64,000 nucleotides of DNA, taken from Aspergillus flavus. Taxonomy: Eukaryota > Ascomycota > Eurotiomycetes > Eurotiales > Aspergillaceae. The stretch is from the NCBI RefSeq assembly GCF_009017415.1, contig NC_092410.1, positions 124,001 to 188,000 on the forward strand, given 5' to 3'. The position numbers were made by a program, and so were the translations under genes. Positions 11,120-22,288 of this stretch are shown piece after piece. Under the pieces are notes generated by a model that saw nothing but the letters and a program-made list of their open reading frames with translations, ran no database searches and had not been told where the DNA came from. How positions within the stretch are numbered: position 1 is the stretch's first letter; each line of letters begins with the position of its first letter.

Positions 11120-11703
11120 TGGCCAATGATGGAGTCATGTCCAGGTCTGTTGTGAACCAGGGCTCGGATTGTAGCTCCATCACTGTTCCAGACTCTCACT
11201 GATAGAACGCGTTGTATAGCCGTGCTCTTTCTTTAGGTCAAATTGATCCCTGGGAGATAACTTATATGGAGGCGCACGGCACTGGTAGGTGATATGCATT
11301 ACGAATACCTCCCTGGCACAACAAAGGCTGAGACGTCACTAGGAACGCAAGTCAGGGGTCTAATTGAGTACAAACGCCTCCGGTTAGCTCTGGCTAGTCC
11401 TGGAAACAAAGACAATCTATTAAGACCTCCCAAAGATAATATTTGACACACAGGAGCTGCCTCGAGCGCTAAAGGGTCAACCAAAGCTCTTTTGATGATG
11501 CAGAAGAGAACCATTCCCAAGCAGACGAGCTTTAGGATACTGAATCCGAGGATCAAGGCATCAGACCAGGCTGTGGTGCCACAACATACACAGCCCTGGA
11601 CAGCTGGACAGATGTTTGCTTTGGTGAATAACCACGGTGCAGTTGGTAGCAGCACCGCAATTGTCGTACAAGTTTATCAAAAATCCCATGTAGCGCCATA
11701 ATC
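11120..11703 (+). pseudogene. Polyketide synthase ketosynthase-domain relic (non-reducing type)
   Basis: Only the C-terminal half of a KS domain remains. Bases 11143-11199 read VVNQGSDCSSITVPDS, matching the AVNQNSNCTPI-VPDS block of non-reducing PKSs. Two consecutive in-frame stops follow (11200-11205). Then the frame gives ITYMEAHGTG, with the catalytic histidine. A GTAGGT...CTAG intron (11285-11342) leads to GTQVRGLIEYKRLRLALASPG. The second KS histidine block is broken by TGA at 11444 (DNI-stop-HTGAAS, where family members have NIGHTEAAS). The frame ends with RTIPKQTSF, LNPRI and ALVNNHGAVGSS, the normal KS C-terminus. The catalytic-cysteine region and all other PKS domains are absent. 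A dead fragment of a once complete gene. Confidence 0.82.
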
Positions 11704-11843
11704 TCCTGCTGCGGCCGCTTAACCCATTGTTCTACTTCAAGATAATAGAGAAGCTGGCTCTGGTCTACCGTGTTCCCCTTAATGAGGGGCCAAATCGCTA
11801 TCCACGGATTTCCACTGCCTTAGATTGTCTTTTGTCGGCGAAA

Positions 11844-13463
11844 ATGCCATGGCCTTTGCCATCCCGCACTTTAGACGACTTGGCAACTTTCACCTTGAAA
11901 CTGCTTTCCAATGGTGGTGAGATTACTAGTCTTCCTACTAGTACATCTTATTTCTATTTTTCAGCGGGGGTCAATATGCACACGAATATACATCATTCAC
12001 TTTTACCACGCGTGGTGAACGAACTTTATCCCCAAGGTATAGTCTAAAAGGTTCTTTTCACTCAACCCTGTGGTAACTCTCAAACAGACCTTGGGCTTTT
12101 CGAATTTGATGTTGCTATCCTGAGAAGGTCGGAAGAAGATATTAGAAGGATCCTAGGTCACCATTATACGGCAAAGATAATAGGCCAAGTCACTGTTCTC
12201 CTTAGTCTGCTGGAATGGCCAGTGGGGCTTGAAATCGTCTTAAAATCGCCATTAATTGATTATTACACCAATCATAGTCAAGTATTGCCGCTAGCGATCT
12301 CATCTTCACAAAAGGAGTCTGTCGGTCTTTTACTCGCCGCGGGTTGCCCAGTTTGCGAACAGTCCCTCGAACTGGCAGCTCGTTTACCAGATAGGCTTGG
12401 AATCTTTGGGATGCTCATGGACAGACTGGTCAAACAACGCCGGCGTCTTTTCGCTGTGGCAAGAACAAGGCTGAACCTATCTGAACATGCAATACATGCC
12501 GATGAGTTGTCCTCGAAGGATCTGTTAATCATTTGCGACATGCTAGAAAAAAATCTTTCTTCAGAGATAGCTGCAATCCTCAAGGGATGCTTTGAGGTCT
12601 ATGATCATGTTGGCTACAACTGCCAGGCAGCAGAGCTTTTATACGCGGCAGGCTTCATCAATGTTGAGGAAGGGAGCTCCCCAATTAGCGCTCTGCCCAC
12701 TCCACATGGCGATGATCTATTCAATTACCTGGATGTATGCTGCTGGTTTCAGGCCAAAGGAGCTTCACTTTACTCCCAGTTTCCGATGAAGAGTGCGCTG
12801 CCAATACATCACATCGCGAAATGCGTTGGTAAGTGGCTGGGGGAAGATTTACATCACCGGAGTGGTCAAGTCCATAAAATGCAGAAAGATGCGTCTTCTT
12901 GCCAAAGGGCGCTTCTGAAAGATGTCCTGGCAGATACCGAACACCACGATTCTTGCGTCTGTGCTTGCTCTGTTGGTGGATGTTTACCATCTACTATTCT
13001 TATCGCAGAAGCAACCAGGAACTCGGATTCGAGACCTGACCACATTCTTCCAAGGTTGTTTGGTTTTTTCGGCTCTATCGCCTTGGATGGAGTTAAAGAG
13101 ATGCACAATATTCTGGCCCCCGTCGTTCTACGCTTATGCACTTTTGAACTGCTTGAAATTACCCACACTTGTGGTTATCATAAGAGGGGAATTGATACTT
13201 TGGGGGGGCGAGTAACCATATATGACGTACCAGAGATTCATTCCGAGCAACGTCACCTTATCAATCGACTGGAGGAGCTTGTGCTTGAATTTGAGGATAG
13301 ATACAGGGAACTGAACGTGACATTACCAGAGTTTCTGACCGGATATTGGAAGGATCGGATGGACGAAGTCAAGGCAGAGGAGCAGGTTTTCGATCAGGAG
13401 GAAGCGCAGAGGATGCGAGAGGTGGGTGTTATTGTAGAATATCCAACTTCAGTTTCAGAGTAG
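11844..13463 (+). CDS. Uncharacterised protein resembling C-terminal part of fungal ankyrin/cysteine-motif family
   Basis: Two exons (11844-12036, 12088-13463) give 522 residues. The first half contains weak helical repeats with ankyrin flavour (SVGLLLAAGCPVCEQSLEL, AAELLYAAGFINVE). The second half has the CVCACSVGGCLPSTIL block followed by LRLCTFELLEITHTCGYH, a pattern seen behind ankyrin repeats in many fungal proteins of unknown function. The GTATAG donor and CAAACAG acceptor keep the frame. No catalytic motif was seen. It may be a degenerate member that lost clear ankyrin consensus. Confidence 0.7.
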
Positions 13464-15223
13464 TAATATCATTCGTATCTTTATCTCTCTACAATATAAT
13501 TGTTCACCACTTGACAGACGCCGTGAGTCTTGTCCGTCTCACCCCACACAGAATGCATCTCGCGCTGATAACGGGGATAGTTAGGCTTCGCTTTTTGCGA
13601 GTGGTCGTGTTAGTGCGAACGTGTCTAGCAATGTTAATAAAGCTCGAGCTCGAACATAAGAAAAGCCTACACAGTATACCTCTCCAGCATAGCCGTGTCC
13701 ATATCACCAAGCGTCCTCAGCGCCAGCTTGGTATCCACAATCAGCACATCACAGCGGTTATACTAAAGTCCTCGCGGACAACAACCCGAGTTAACTTAAG
13801 GTTATTACCGTGCGGCGCCATCGTGTATATAGGTACAATCCAGCTATACTCGCGTAGCTAGTGGGCCAGGGTAAACTTATGGTCAGCCGTAAATATCAGC
13901 TATCACGAATATAGCTAGTAGGCAGCCTGTACGGCGGACTAAATCTAGCTTACGGTCAACCAAGATTTTACCAGCTTTACCAACAGCAACGCACTATTAT
14001 CTAGCCAATTAGATCTATTTATGAGGTCCCGGTCAAATCGACGAGAGTGTGCCTGTGTTGTTAATCTTTAACATCACCCGCAGCGTACGACTCTGCATAT
14101 ATGGCCCCGCACAAATGCACCCAACTTGTCGTCGATATCGATAGTCCTGAGAGTCTCAAAGTCAACTACTGGGTATACTTCAGAGATGATTTTTCACATT
14201 CGGTACCAACACTGTCGGCTTTCTGGGGTTCTTGCGGAAATTGTTTTTCAAGTTGTGTCGTCGGTATTAGTCAACCATCTCGATTTGTCAAAGTTCGACC
14301 TGGCCCATTTATTACTTTCCTTCGCAACTCATGAACTTCCGAAGCAAGAAAGAAGAAACTAGAGACAAGTAGTTGTTATGTTAGCGTGCAGCCGACTTGG
14401 TGATTTGGGGGCCGAGAGGACTCCATATAAGTGGGTCATCTTCAGTAAAAAGCCTTTCATACAGCCCTAACCAGTGAACCAGTCGCTGAAGCAGCACCCT
14501 CAATTGTCATGCAACTACAATATTAGCGGCCCACTGTGGAAATAAACCCTAGTGTGTATAGCTTGCTCAACAGGGGACTCAGGGTTCTAGGATAATCAGG
14601 GATCCAGTCCTGTAAGGCGTCGGCGAACAGGATTTCCAAGTCGCCCCACTTCCAGCGATATTGTTGCAGAATCAACCCACAAGCAACCGGAAATTGTGCG
14701 AAGAAAATCTCCGAATCGGTATATTCCGCCGTTGGGCAAGTCTTGGCACTTGACCGTGTGAATCTACATAGAGTGGGTGGAGTATCTTCGGCATTGTGTC
14801 CAGACCTTCACAAAACTGGCGCCGGGTTGTGAAGACAATTCTGAGAAGATTCTTGGCTCCCAAGGCATCACAGTTGGACTCAGTCAAATAGTTCCAGGCT
14901 GTTATGGAGTCGCAGCTCACTCGATAAATGCAATTGTCATGCTTCCTACGGAAGGGTCTTCCAGATCAGCCAAGACCCAACATGGGCAAAACTGTCATCA
15001 AACCATCCTCTTCTATTCGATGAACCTTAGGTGGATCTCCTAGCGAGCAATTTTGGATGTCTTATATTGTCGTCCAATTGCTTTTTCTGGATCCTTTGTT
15101 GGTCATTTTGGGGGCGAGTAAATGGAGTCAAGGTGTCTGAAAGAGAAGCCATCGTGGGTTTTCAGGAATTGCAGTGGAGCTGCATGAAGAACCGAAATTT
15201 AGAGCATATAGCAATCGTCCAGA
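13464..15223. other. Gene-poor stretch with a short decayed reading frame
   Basis: No intact gene is seen. On the minus strand at about 13836-13650 a frame opens MAPHGNNLKLTRVVVREDF and, after a one-base shift, continues LIVDTKLALRTLGDMDT, which looks like eroded coding sequence of unknown family. Plus-strand frames at 14101-14362 and a minus frame at 14672-14920 have no recognisable domain. Confidence 0.35.
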
Positions 15224-15230
15224 TATAAAA
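15224..15230 (+). promoter_or_regulatory. TATA box of the small secreted protein gene
   Basis: TATAAAA lies 97 bp before the start codon at 15327 and is followed by a pyrimidine-rich leader, a normal spacing for a strongly expressed fungal gene. Confidence 0.5.
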
Positions 15231-15326
15231 GGGAGGAATGTTCTCACATATGTGGATTCATTCAGCAGAATTCATCCTCATTCCTTCTGACAACTGATTT
15301 TCGAATTGAGATATCTTGTCGCTACT

Positions 15327-16014
15327 ATGAAATTGACACAATTTGCTTCTATCCTCACCGCGGGGTTTGTAGCAGCCGTAAGTCCTTCGAATCGGGAAGA
15401 GCACGGCAACTTGGAACATTTCCTAACCCTTTTCACAGGCTCAAGCACTGGATGAGTCTCCAATCCCTGGATATGGTATTCAAGAGCCCTCATGGGAGGT
15501 TGAGACAACCCCAGGAGGACCCAAGGTTATCCTCAACGGAACCGTCCAGCAGGTGCATGCGCAGCTTTTAGAGATCAACCCCAACTACGATGACGACTTT
15601 GCCACAGTGTTGGACAAGAGAGACGCGACAGTATTTGGCAAGCGGGACGACATCAAGTGCAACAACTTCCCACAGGCGCGCCGTGGTGATATTGAAGCCG
15701 GGATTAAGCACTTGCGCGGGGTCTCGGGACAGCCTTCCAACGGACCTGGACCTGGCAACTGTGGGCGAGTCAGCTGCTCATGGGGCACGGCCATCTGGTG
15801 GTGCAATGATGTGAGGATTGTAGCAGATTATATCAAGGACATTTACTGACATCATGAACAGAACACATTCACTAAGGTCCTTCCGAGCTTCAACAACATC
15901 GCCGATGGCGCCCAGGTCATTCTCAACAACTGCCAAAGAGGAGGAGTGAAGCTTTCCGGGCAAGACTTCCATTCGGACAACTGGAACGTGATTGTTAGGG
16001 GGGACAGTTGCTAG
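15327..16014 (+). CDS. Small secreted cysteine-containing protein with Kex2-type processing sites
   Basis: Three exons (15327-15377, 15439-15810, 15862-16014) give 191 residues. A clear signal peptide (MKLTQFASILTAGFVAAAQA) is split by the first intron. A pro-region of about 80 residues follows, with two dibasic sites, DKR and GKR, just before the mature part. The mature part, about 100 residues, begins DDIKCNNF and has five cysteines (IKCNN, GNCGRVSC, WWCND, NNCQ) plus a C-terminal cysteine, i.e. six, enough for three disulfides. The pattern C-x-x-x-C-S-W-x(3)-I-W-W-C-N-D resembles fungal secreted domains such as the MUG117 type, but I cannot assign it firmly. It could be an effector, antimicrobial or mating-related peptide. 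Confidence 0.85.
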
Positions 16015-17131
16015 AGAGGGAAGGCCGGCGTTAAATCCATCAGAGAGCTTTAAGTATGCCAGCTCAGCACATCCATGTTACCCTGTTAGTTGTTGTAAAT
16101 AGCGTTACTGTTCGGAGACCTCAACTCTGCCTTAGGCACTACGCCAAGACAGAGTCTTCAATCACATGACTTTGTCTAACCTCGATACAGTAGTCACCAT
16201 GCACTGCTTAGTCATTTATGTATAGTTCTTGTGCATAACAATGTACATAGTCTTCAGTCAGTCACAAACCCTGAGTAGTCACACAGTGCACACAAAAAGA
16301 ACCCTGGTTCATACTAGAACCATATATACAAGAGCTTACCCACAATCCCAAAATGAATCTACACTTTCGATCCAATTAGACACCACTGGCTTACCCGCTA
16401 AACATCTAACCAGGGTAGGCTACACTTTCGTAGGCCACTCAACAGATTCATTTACGTACAAATCCCTATCACTTGTGGACCTTTACATAGATAACCACGT
16501 AGCAACTACGTACCGAGTCTCGGCGATTCGATGATCTGAAGCTAAGTGTATGTCGATCCGTCCTGGCAGCCCCGCAGTCTCGGCCGGGAGCGCAAATCAT
16601 CACTCGATTGTGCTTCCAGTGTATGATATGTCTCAAAGGTATCATCCCGCTTCTCTCAGTATGAAATTACCCACGTAGGCAAGACGTGGTGTAGAATGAT
16701 TAGGCATGCAGCAAGCTGACGAGAGCTATTCGATTTATGAAGTGAGAGTCTCCATGTCAAGTGCCAATCTCTGCAAGATCTCATGTTGAATTCCCCGGGC
16801 GATCCATAAAGTTTTTGTGCTCCACTTAACGGATCAATCCTGAGATTCTGCAAGAGAGCCAGTATCCACACGGTCCACAGAGAAGCTGAAATAATATTCA
16901 GCTTTCGAAAATCATTGCCACATGGGGCTAGTCGCAGAAATTCGTTGAGGATAATGAGAAAGAAGAGGAGCCCAAGTAGCATTCCTGCCGACGACCTTGC
17001 CCCTGCTTAAGATCTCATGGACCCTCTTCGGACCAAAGTTCGGGTTTTCCATCTCAAAAGGCTTCAAGGAAACCCCATTTACTCAACCTAATCTTGAAAT
17101 CTTCCGGTGGGAACGTCAAAACAAGACCACA
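16015..17131. other. Intergenic, no gene seen
   Basis: A minus-strand frame at 16656-16982 begins with a hydrophobic stretch but shows no family motif. Otherwise the region looks non-coding and should hold the promoter of the MACPF gene. Confidence 0.4.
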
Positions 17132-20058
17132 ATGGGTGAAGGTGATAGTACGACAGCCCGTCCGTTTGTTCGCTTCGCCTTGGCTAACGAAAGTCTATTT
17201 CAATAGTTACCCTTACCCTGCAAAAGTATGACCTCAAGTCTAGGGGGGCCACTCCGACATCAAGGGCTATAGTTCCAAAAACCTTCCGGGAAGCTGCACT
17301 ACAGCATCTGCGATGGTACTTGGTCCAGAACAAGCGGTTGCCGAAAGAATAGTAGGTGGTACACCACACAATCTAATCACTCATATCGTCTAACCGATTC
17401 ATAGCGTGAACCAGAGGTTCTGTGATAAGGACGGCGCCGATGTACCGGACGACACCACCTTTGACGTGTATACCAAGCTGAACAAGGAGTCGGAGGAGGT
17501 AGGCCTTGTTCCGTTAACTGTTACCATGTCCGAAGGCTGACCAATTTAGGATTCGTTCAACGTTTTCTTCATAGCGCCTGGCGAGCAGGAATCGATTTGG
17601 ACAGGCATGGACGATGGCACAGCTGCCTTTCTGAAGGAAGGGCTTGACCTCAAAACGGTATTTAATCCTGATCAACAGCCTCTTGGTCACTTTGCTAATG
17701 TCAGCACAGTCCCAGCAGATGGCCTTCCTGAACCCGTCTCTGAACAAGCTCACATCTTCAATTAAAAAGGACGACTGGAAGGCTTCCGCTGGCAAGGCAG
17801 ACACGTAAGTAGATCTCTTGCTCTTACCATGTTAGTCTAGCTGATGTGTAAAGTCACGCGGCCGATATGAATGAGCGGCAATGGGGAATTGTGATGCGAA
17901 ACAACGACCTGCTCAACGGTAAATTCTTCGAGGGGGGGAATACCAATTCAAAAATAGCTGTCCCTACTAGCATCAGTCGAGCTAGATATACCGGTGGGTC
18001 AACTTCGCTTTATAGATGAAGATTAAGTATCGTTATTGACGTTACCTTGACCAGCATTTGCCCTGAAGGAAAGATCCATTCCTGACTACGACGTCACTTT
18101 CGAGGCCCCTAAAGATATTCCAGGCAATACGAAGAAGCCTGAAGTATGCCACTGCCATTTAGCACCAGGACTTCATTCTTACCACAAGGCTAATTGTTCC
18201 AGATCAAATTTCGGATCCCACGTTTTCAAATCTGCGATAGCTCCAGAGTTGAAGTGTTCGAGACCAAGAGTGCAATTGCTGATTCAATGGCGTCGAACGC
18301 CTTCAGTCAGACGACGGTCGAAGCCTCTGCGTGAGTACAAGAAGCCCCACCACCTTTTCAACAGTGAAATAATTAATTCGATGCCGGGTACAGAGGTGGC
18401 GGAGCATTCGGAGTTAGCGTTGGAGTCAAAGCTGGTGCCACGACCTCTGGGTCTAGCTCCTTTGCACAGTCGTCCTCTAAGGACGAAAGTCGTATGCATG
18501 TGGCTTACTTGGTCAGATCTTACCATACCTACTTAAAGGAACGGGGTATCTAACTTACTCTTTAGTTTCCCCGAGTCGAGATTTTCCTTGATGTTGATGA
18601 CCTCGAAGTAACCGAGGAGTGCAAGAAGTACTTGGATAAGATCCGAGACCCAAAGGCAAAGAAGGAAGACGCGGACACTTTCTTCCAGAAGTTTGGTGAG
18701 CTATCAATCTTCCCTTGCTCACTAAAAGATACGAACGAAGCTTATATCTTCTAGGACATGTTTTCGTCCCCCATGTACAATTGGGTGGTCGGCTTCACTC
18801 GGTGGAATCTACTACAAGTATCGCCGGAGCCACCACGGAAGAGAAGGCGTCAGCACTTAAGGCAGCTGCGAGTGCCTCCGTCTCGGGCTGGGGATTCCAG
18901 GCTTCCGTGAGTGCCAGCCATGAGACTACAAGTAACTCAAAAACGGAAAAATCTCATAGTAGCTCAAATCATTCGATCACATGGCATGCCGATGGAGGAG
19001 ACACCTTGTTGTGCAACAAGTGAGTACATCGTTAGTGCCCATAACTCTATACGAGAGCAAGCACTGATATAACACTTACTGCACAGCCCCCCTGCTTGGT
19101 GCCCTACTGTTCACTCCTTCTACAATTGGCGGGTGATGAATGTGAGTCTACCATGAGGAATATAAACGGTCTGGGAAGGAAATCTCTAATTCTAGTAGCA
19201 AATTGGCATGGTCGATATCATCGAGCTTATCGGTAAAATCAAGGGCTACGAAGACATTCCTCTGCGGATACAGGAGATATACTTCGCCAATGTCCAATTC
19301 AAGATCATTAAGCACGACGACCACCCAGCGGCCCAGCCATACCTGGGAATGGTTAGCAATGGTCAGTGATGGAATATAGTCTTAGGCTCCCTAAAGAATA
19401 TACTAACAAGCTCCACAGAGGAGCTCCTTGAACGACCCGAGGCTGGAGGAGGGAATTTCTCCAGACGCGCCATGCGCCATGTACTGACCAAATCACACTC
19501 TCGCGAAGAACATCTGGATAGCAGTCTCGAGGTCCTTGCACTCAAGAACCAGCTGGTGTGGGAAGGTTCAAATGGAACCACTGCCAGGGTAAGAGATACT
19601 TTGCTTAGCGGTCACTATGGATAAGAAACTAAAGGACATTGCGAAGGCTGACACGTTGATAGTTCAAATTCGGAACCTTGTATCCAATGCGCTTCTCCGT
19701 CTGGAACAGACAGACAGATGAAAGAGCTTTGTATGCCGTTCGGCGGACTACGACAGCAGAGCATTACCAGAATGAAAATGTCTTATATGCCGGCATGAAT
19801 GAAGAGCCGAATGTGCTTGTGAGGTTCTCGAAACTCAAGAACGAGAAGAAGCCGAATGGTGTTTCCTTCCAAATGGATTTCGACGCTGCCACACGAGCAG
19901 ACAAAATTGGAGCGCATGATTGGGTTCGGATGGACTTCTATGATATCCAAACTAAAGAAAATGTTGGCTGGTTGCAAAATAATGGGGGAATTGCTAAACT
20001 GAACGAACTGGGGGATTTGCAGATGGATGCCAGCGTATTCAAATTCATGTATCTCTAA
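17132..20058 (+). CDS. MACPF-domain (perforin-like) protein, 16 exons
   Basis: Exons after the first: 17207-17351, 17405-17498, 17550-17657, 17710-17804, 17854-17918, 17958-17993, 18055-18143, 18203-18330, 18394-18511, 18566-18695, 18755-19019, 19087-19141, 19199-19361, 19419-19588, 19663-20058. Exon 1 starts at 17132 and ends at 17159 or 17141; both keep the frame, giving about 690 residues. The MACPF core is recognisable from YLFPRV, the acidic helix, and the signature FGHVFVPHVQLGGRL (compare YGTHF-x(4)-LGG). Ser/Ala-rich segments on both sides (GGGAFGVSVGVKAGATTSG; SVSGWGFQASVSASHE) fit the two transmembrane-hairpin regions. The C-terminal exon forms a separate domain. No signal peptide is visible. 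Fungal members are poorly understood; pore formation is expected from the fold, target unknown. The donor of exon 10 is uncertain (18511 or 18499). Confidence 0.85.
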
Positions 20059-20402
20059 GATGTGTTGTCGGCCCGGGCTTTCGCATCTAACCTAGTTAGA
20101 CCAAATATATTTTTGGCATGACTTTTTTCAGCTCCAGGAGCAGTCCCGCGTAGGGAAAGATATGGGCCTCCGCTGTCAACAGGTCTGGGAGAATCTTCCT
20201 CTAAACCTCTCTGATCAATAGCCCCTTCCCAGAGTACCTTGCAATACCAATTGAGATTGAGGTGTTCCTTCTGACTCTCTGCAGGAATCCTTGCTGGCAT
20301 GACTTCCAGACGTTCTTCACTGTATTTATGTGCGTATATACGACAGATGTGTCACTCTCCACAAATCAATCACTGTCCCCTTCGGCCTAACCTCAAGCCA
20401 AA
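20059..20402. other. Intergenic, no gene seen
   Basis: This separates the stop of the MACPF gene from the 3' end of the UbiA-type relic on the opposite strand. Only terminator function is expected. Confidence 0.4.
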
Positions 20403-21035
20403 TCATCTAGTCTGCTGATGTGGCTTTTGGACGCAAAGGATATTCAGGTACATGAGCGTCATATGGTAGATGAAGCGGTATGTAGGTTCGTCGTGCCTTG
20501 TTGATGTTCTTTTTGTGGTCCGACATGCTAAGATCATGGCCGAGAAACAATGCAACAGCGCCGTAAGAGGAAAAACGGGCGTCAAATAGACGTCGACGAA
20601 CCCAAAGGCTGAAGCCAGAACCCACATTCCTCCACAGCAAATAAATATCGCCGTAGCAATTCGGAGCCTTGTGCGTCCAACGGGCCCGAGGACTAGTGGC
20701 AGAGTTCTTCTAGCGCTGATACGATCCCCTTGGATGTCATGAAATTATTGCAGGTGAATTGTAGACATGACCCAGCACAGGACGATAATATCAAGGCCAG
20801 CTCCGACACTCAGCTCAGGAACTTGCTGGTAGACACAGATGTTTACTAGCCGGGAAATCGTGAAACTAGCAATTGCAGCAAATGCGTTCCGGAAGAACCA
20901 ATGATTCGGTTTGGGGTACCCTATACGGCTTGTTTGCTCTATCCTCCATTACCGAGGTAGTTTGATTCGCAATGTCAAAACAATACGTATTACAAAGGCA
21001 ACACAGTGACAAGCTTGGGGTTATTACTAAAAGAC
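20403..21035 (-). pseudogene. UbiA-superfamily membrane prenyltransferase/terpene cyclase relic
   Basis: Read on the minus strand. The first aspartate-rich motif appears as FDIANQTTSVMEDRANKPYR (about 20985-20926). A frameshift follows, with loss of the next loop, then YPKPNHWFFRNAF. The second motif region reads STIHLQ-stop-FHDIQGDRISARRTLP, where TAA at 20747-20745 replaces a residue that should be Asp. From there the frame is open for about 110 residues of membrane segments (VLASAFGFVDVYLTPVF) to the stop at 20403. Both metal-binding motifs of the UbiA fold can be traced, but the N-terminus is missing. Relatives act in meroterpenoid pathways as prenyltransferases or in fumagillin-type pathways as cyclases; which one this was is open. 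Confidence 0.75.
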
Positions 21036-21290
21036 CTTATGTCGAGACGGATCGCCCGATAAATCTTACAAGTACTCCAGCCATATGGCAGATGAATATT
21101 GAGGGGGCATTGGATATTAGCAGGCGGTATCTTTCCTTATAGGATCAATTGCACAAGTAACATAGCTATCTATGAAGTCCAGATTGGTGACCTATCCTGA
21201 AAGGTGTACATTTACAGAACCATCTGTCTCTCTCACGGGTGTCTCTCAGCGCTTGTCACTGATTTTGACAACTCGTTAAACCCCTGTCCA

Positions 21291-22288
21291 CTACTCATAA
21301 TGCGATCCTGCAGCTCCAGTTAGCACCGCCAATAAGTATATACAATGGGTCAGGCATACAGTCGACCACGAAAAGGGAGAAAGACGAACCAAAAGCCAGG
21401 TGGGACACCAGCGAGAAACGAACTGAACGGCAGCACTATTGGGCCCCTTCCACACCAATCCGCCTGTGCTGCCCAGTACATCGTCGACAGTAGAGGCGGC
21501 GAACTCATCGGCCGAGCAACCTTTGGGCCCGGCTCGTCCGGTCGCCCAGTCGGAGATGGTCTGTCGGATGGCTGCATACCGCGAGGTCGGCAGCAAGACC
21601 ACCTCGGGCTCATTGGCATGAAATGCGGTGGTGATGGTGCCCGCCATCAGGCAAACCACGGTGACTCCCCAGGGAGCCAGTTCCAGGCGAAGAGTCTCGG
21701 ACAGCTGTGTGACCGCGGCCTTGGATGAAGAATAAACGCCTATCCAGTGTTAATCTAGTTCGAAGAGGGAACAAGAGCCAACTCCGCGCCCTAGCAAATA
21801 CATCTCCGATCGGAATAGAAGATGATTACAAAGAAAAGCAGCTTACCAATCCAGGGCGTATTGACAACGGCCCCCACGCTGCTCATATTAATGATGCGTC
21901 CCTTGGAAGTGATGAGCAGGTCACTGCATGCTTGAACCAGCCGTAACAGACCCCACACATTCGCCTCGTACACTTGCTTCGCCTGATCCAGGTCAGCATC
22001 CAGTAGAGGCATGGTATACCCAGCCCCGGCATTGTTGATTAGAATATCGAGTCCATGGCCACGCTCCGTCACCGCACACACAGCGTCGGAAATTGTGGTA
22101 GGGTCTGTAACATCCAGCGGGAGTGGATGTACATTCGCCAGGGAAGTTATGCTCTCTGGAATTTTCCTGATCGTTCGGGCCGTGGCGAAGATAAAGTGAC
22201 CCTGCTCGGCGAGTTTGATGGCCAGGGCTGCTCCGATCCCGTGGGCGGAGCAGCCGGTAATTAAAATGGTTTTAGGGCTAGAGGGCAT
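21291..22288 (-). CDS. Short-chain dehydrogenase/reductase, Ayr1-like
   Basis: Two exons (22288-21847, 21739-21291) give 296 residues. The NADP-binding TGCSAHGIG is at residues 11-19. NNAGAG is at about 88-93, the catalytic serine in MSSVGAVVNT, and the catalytic Y-S-S-S-K directly after the intron, so the active site is complete. A hydrophobic C-terminal segment (TWLLVRLSPF to VLTGAAG) suggests membrane attachment, as in the 1-acyldihydroxyacetone-phosphate reductase group. Substrate unknown. Unlike the SDR at 9.8-10.8 kb this gene is intact, and the two share only family-level motifs. Confidence 0.88.
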
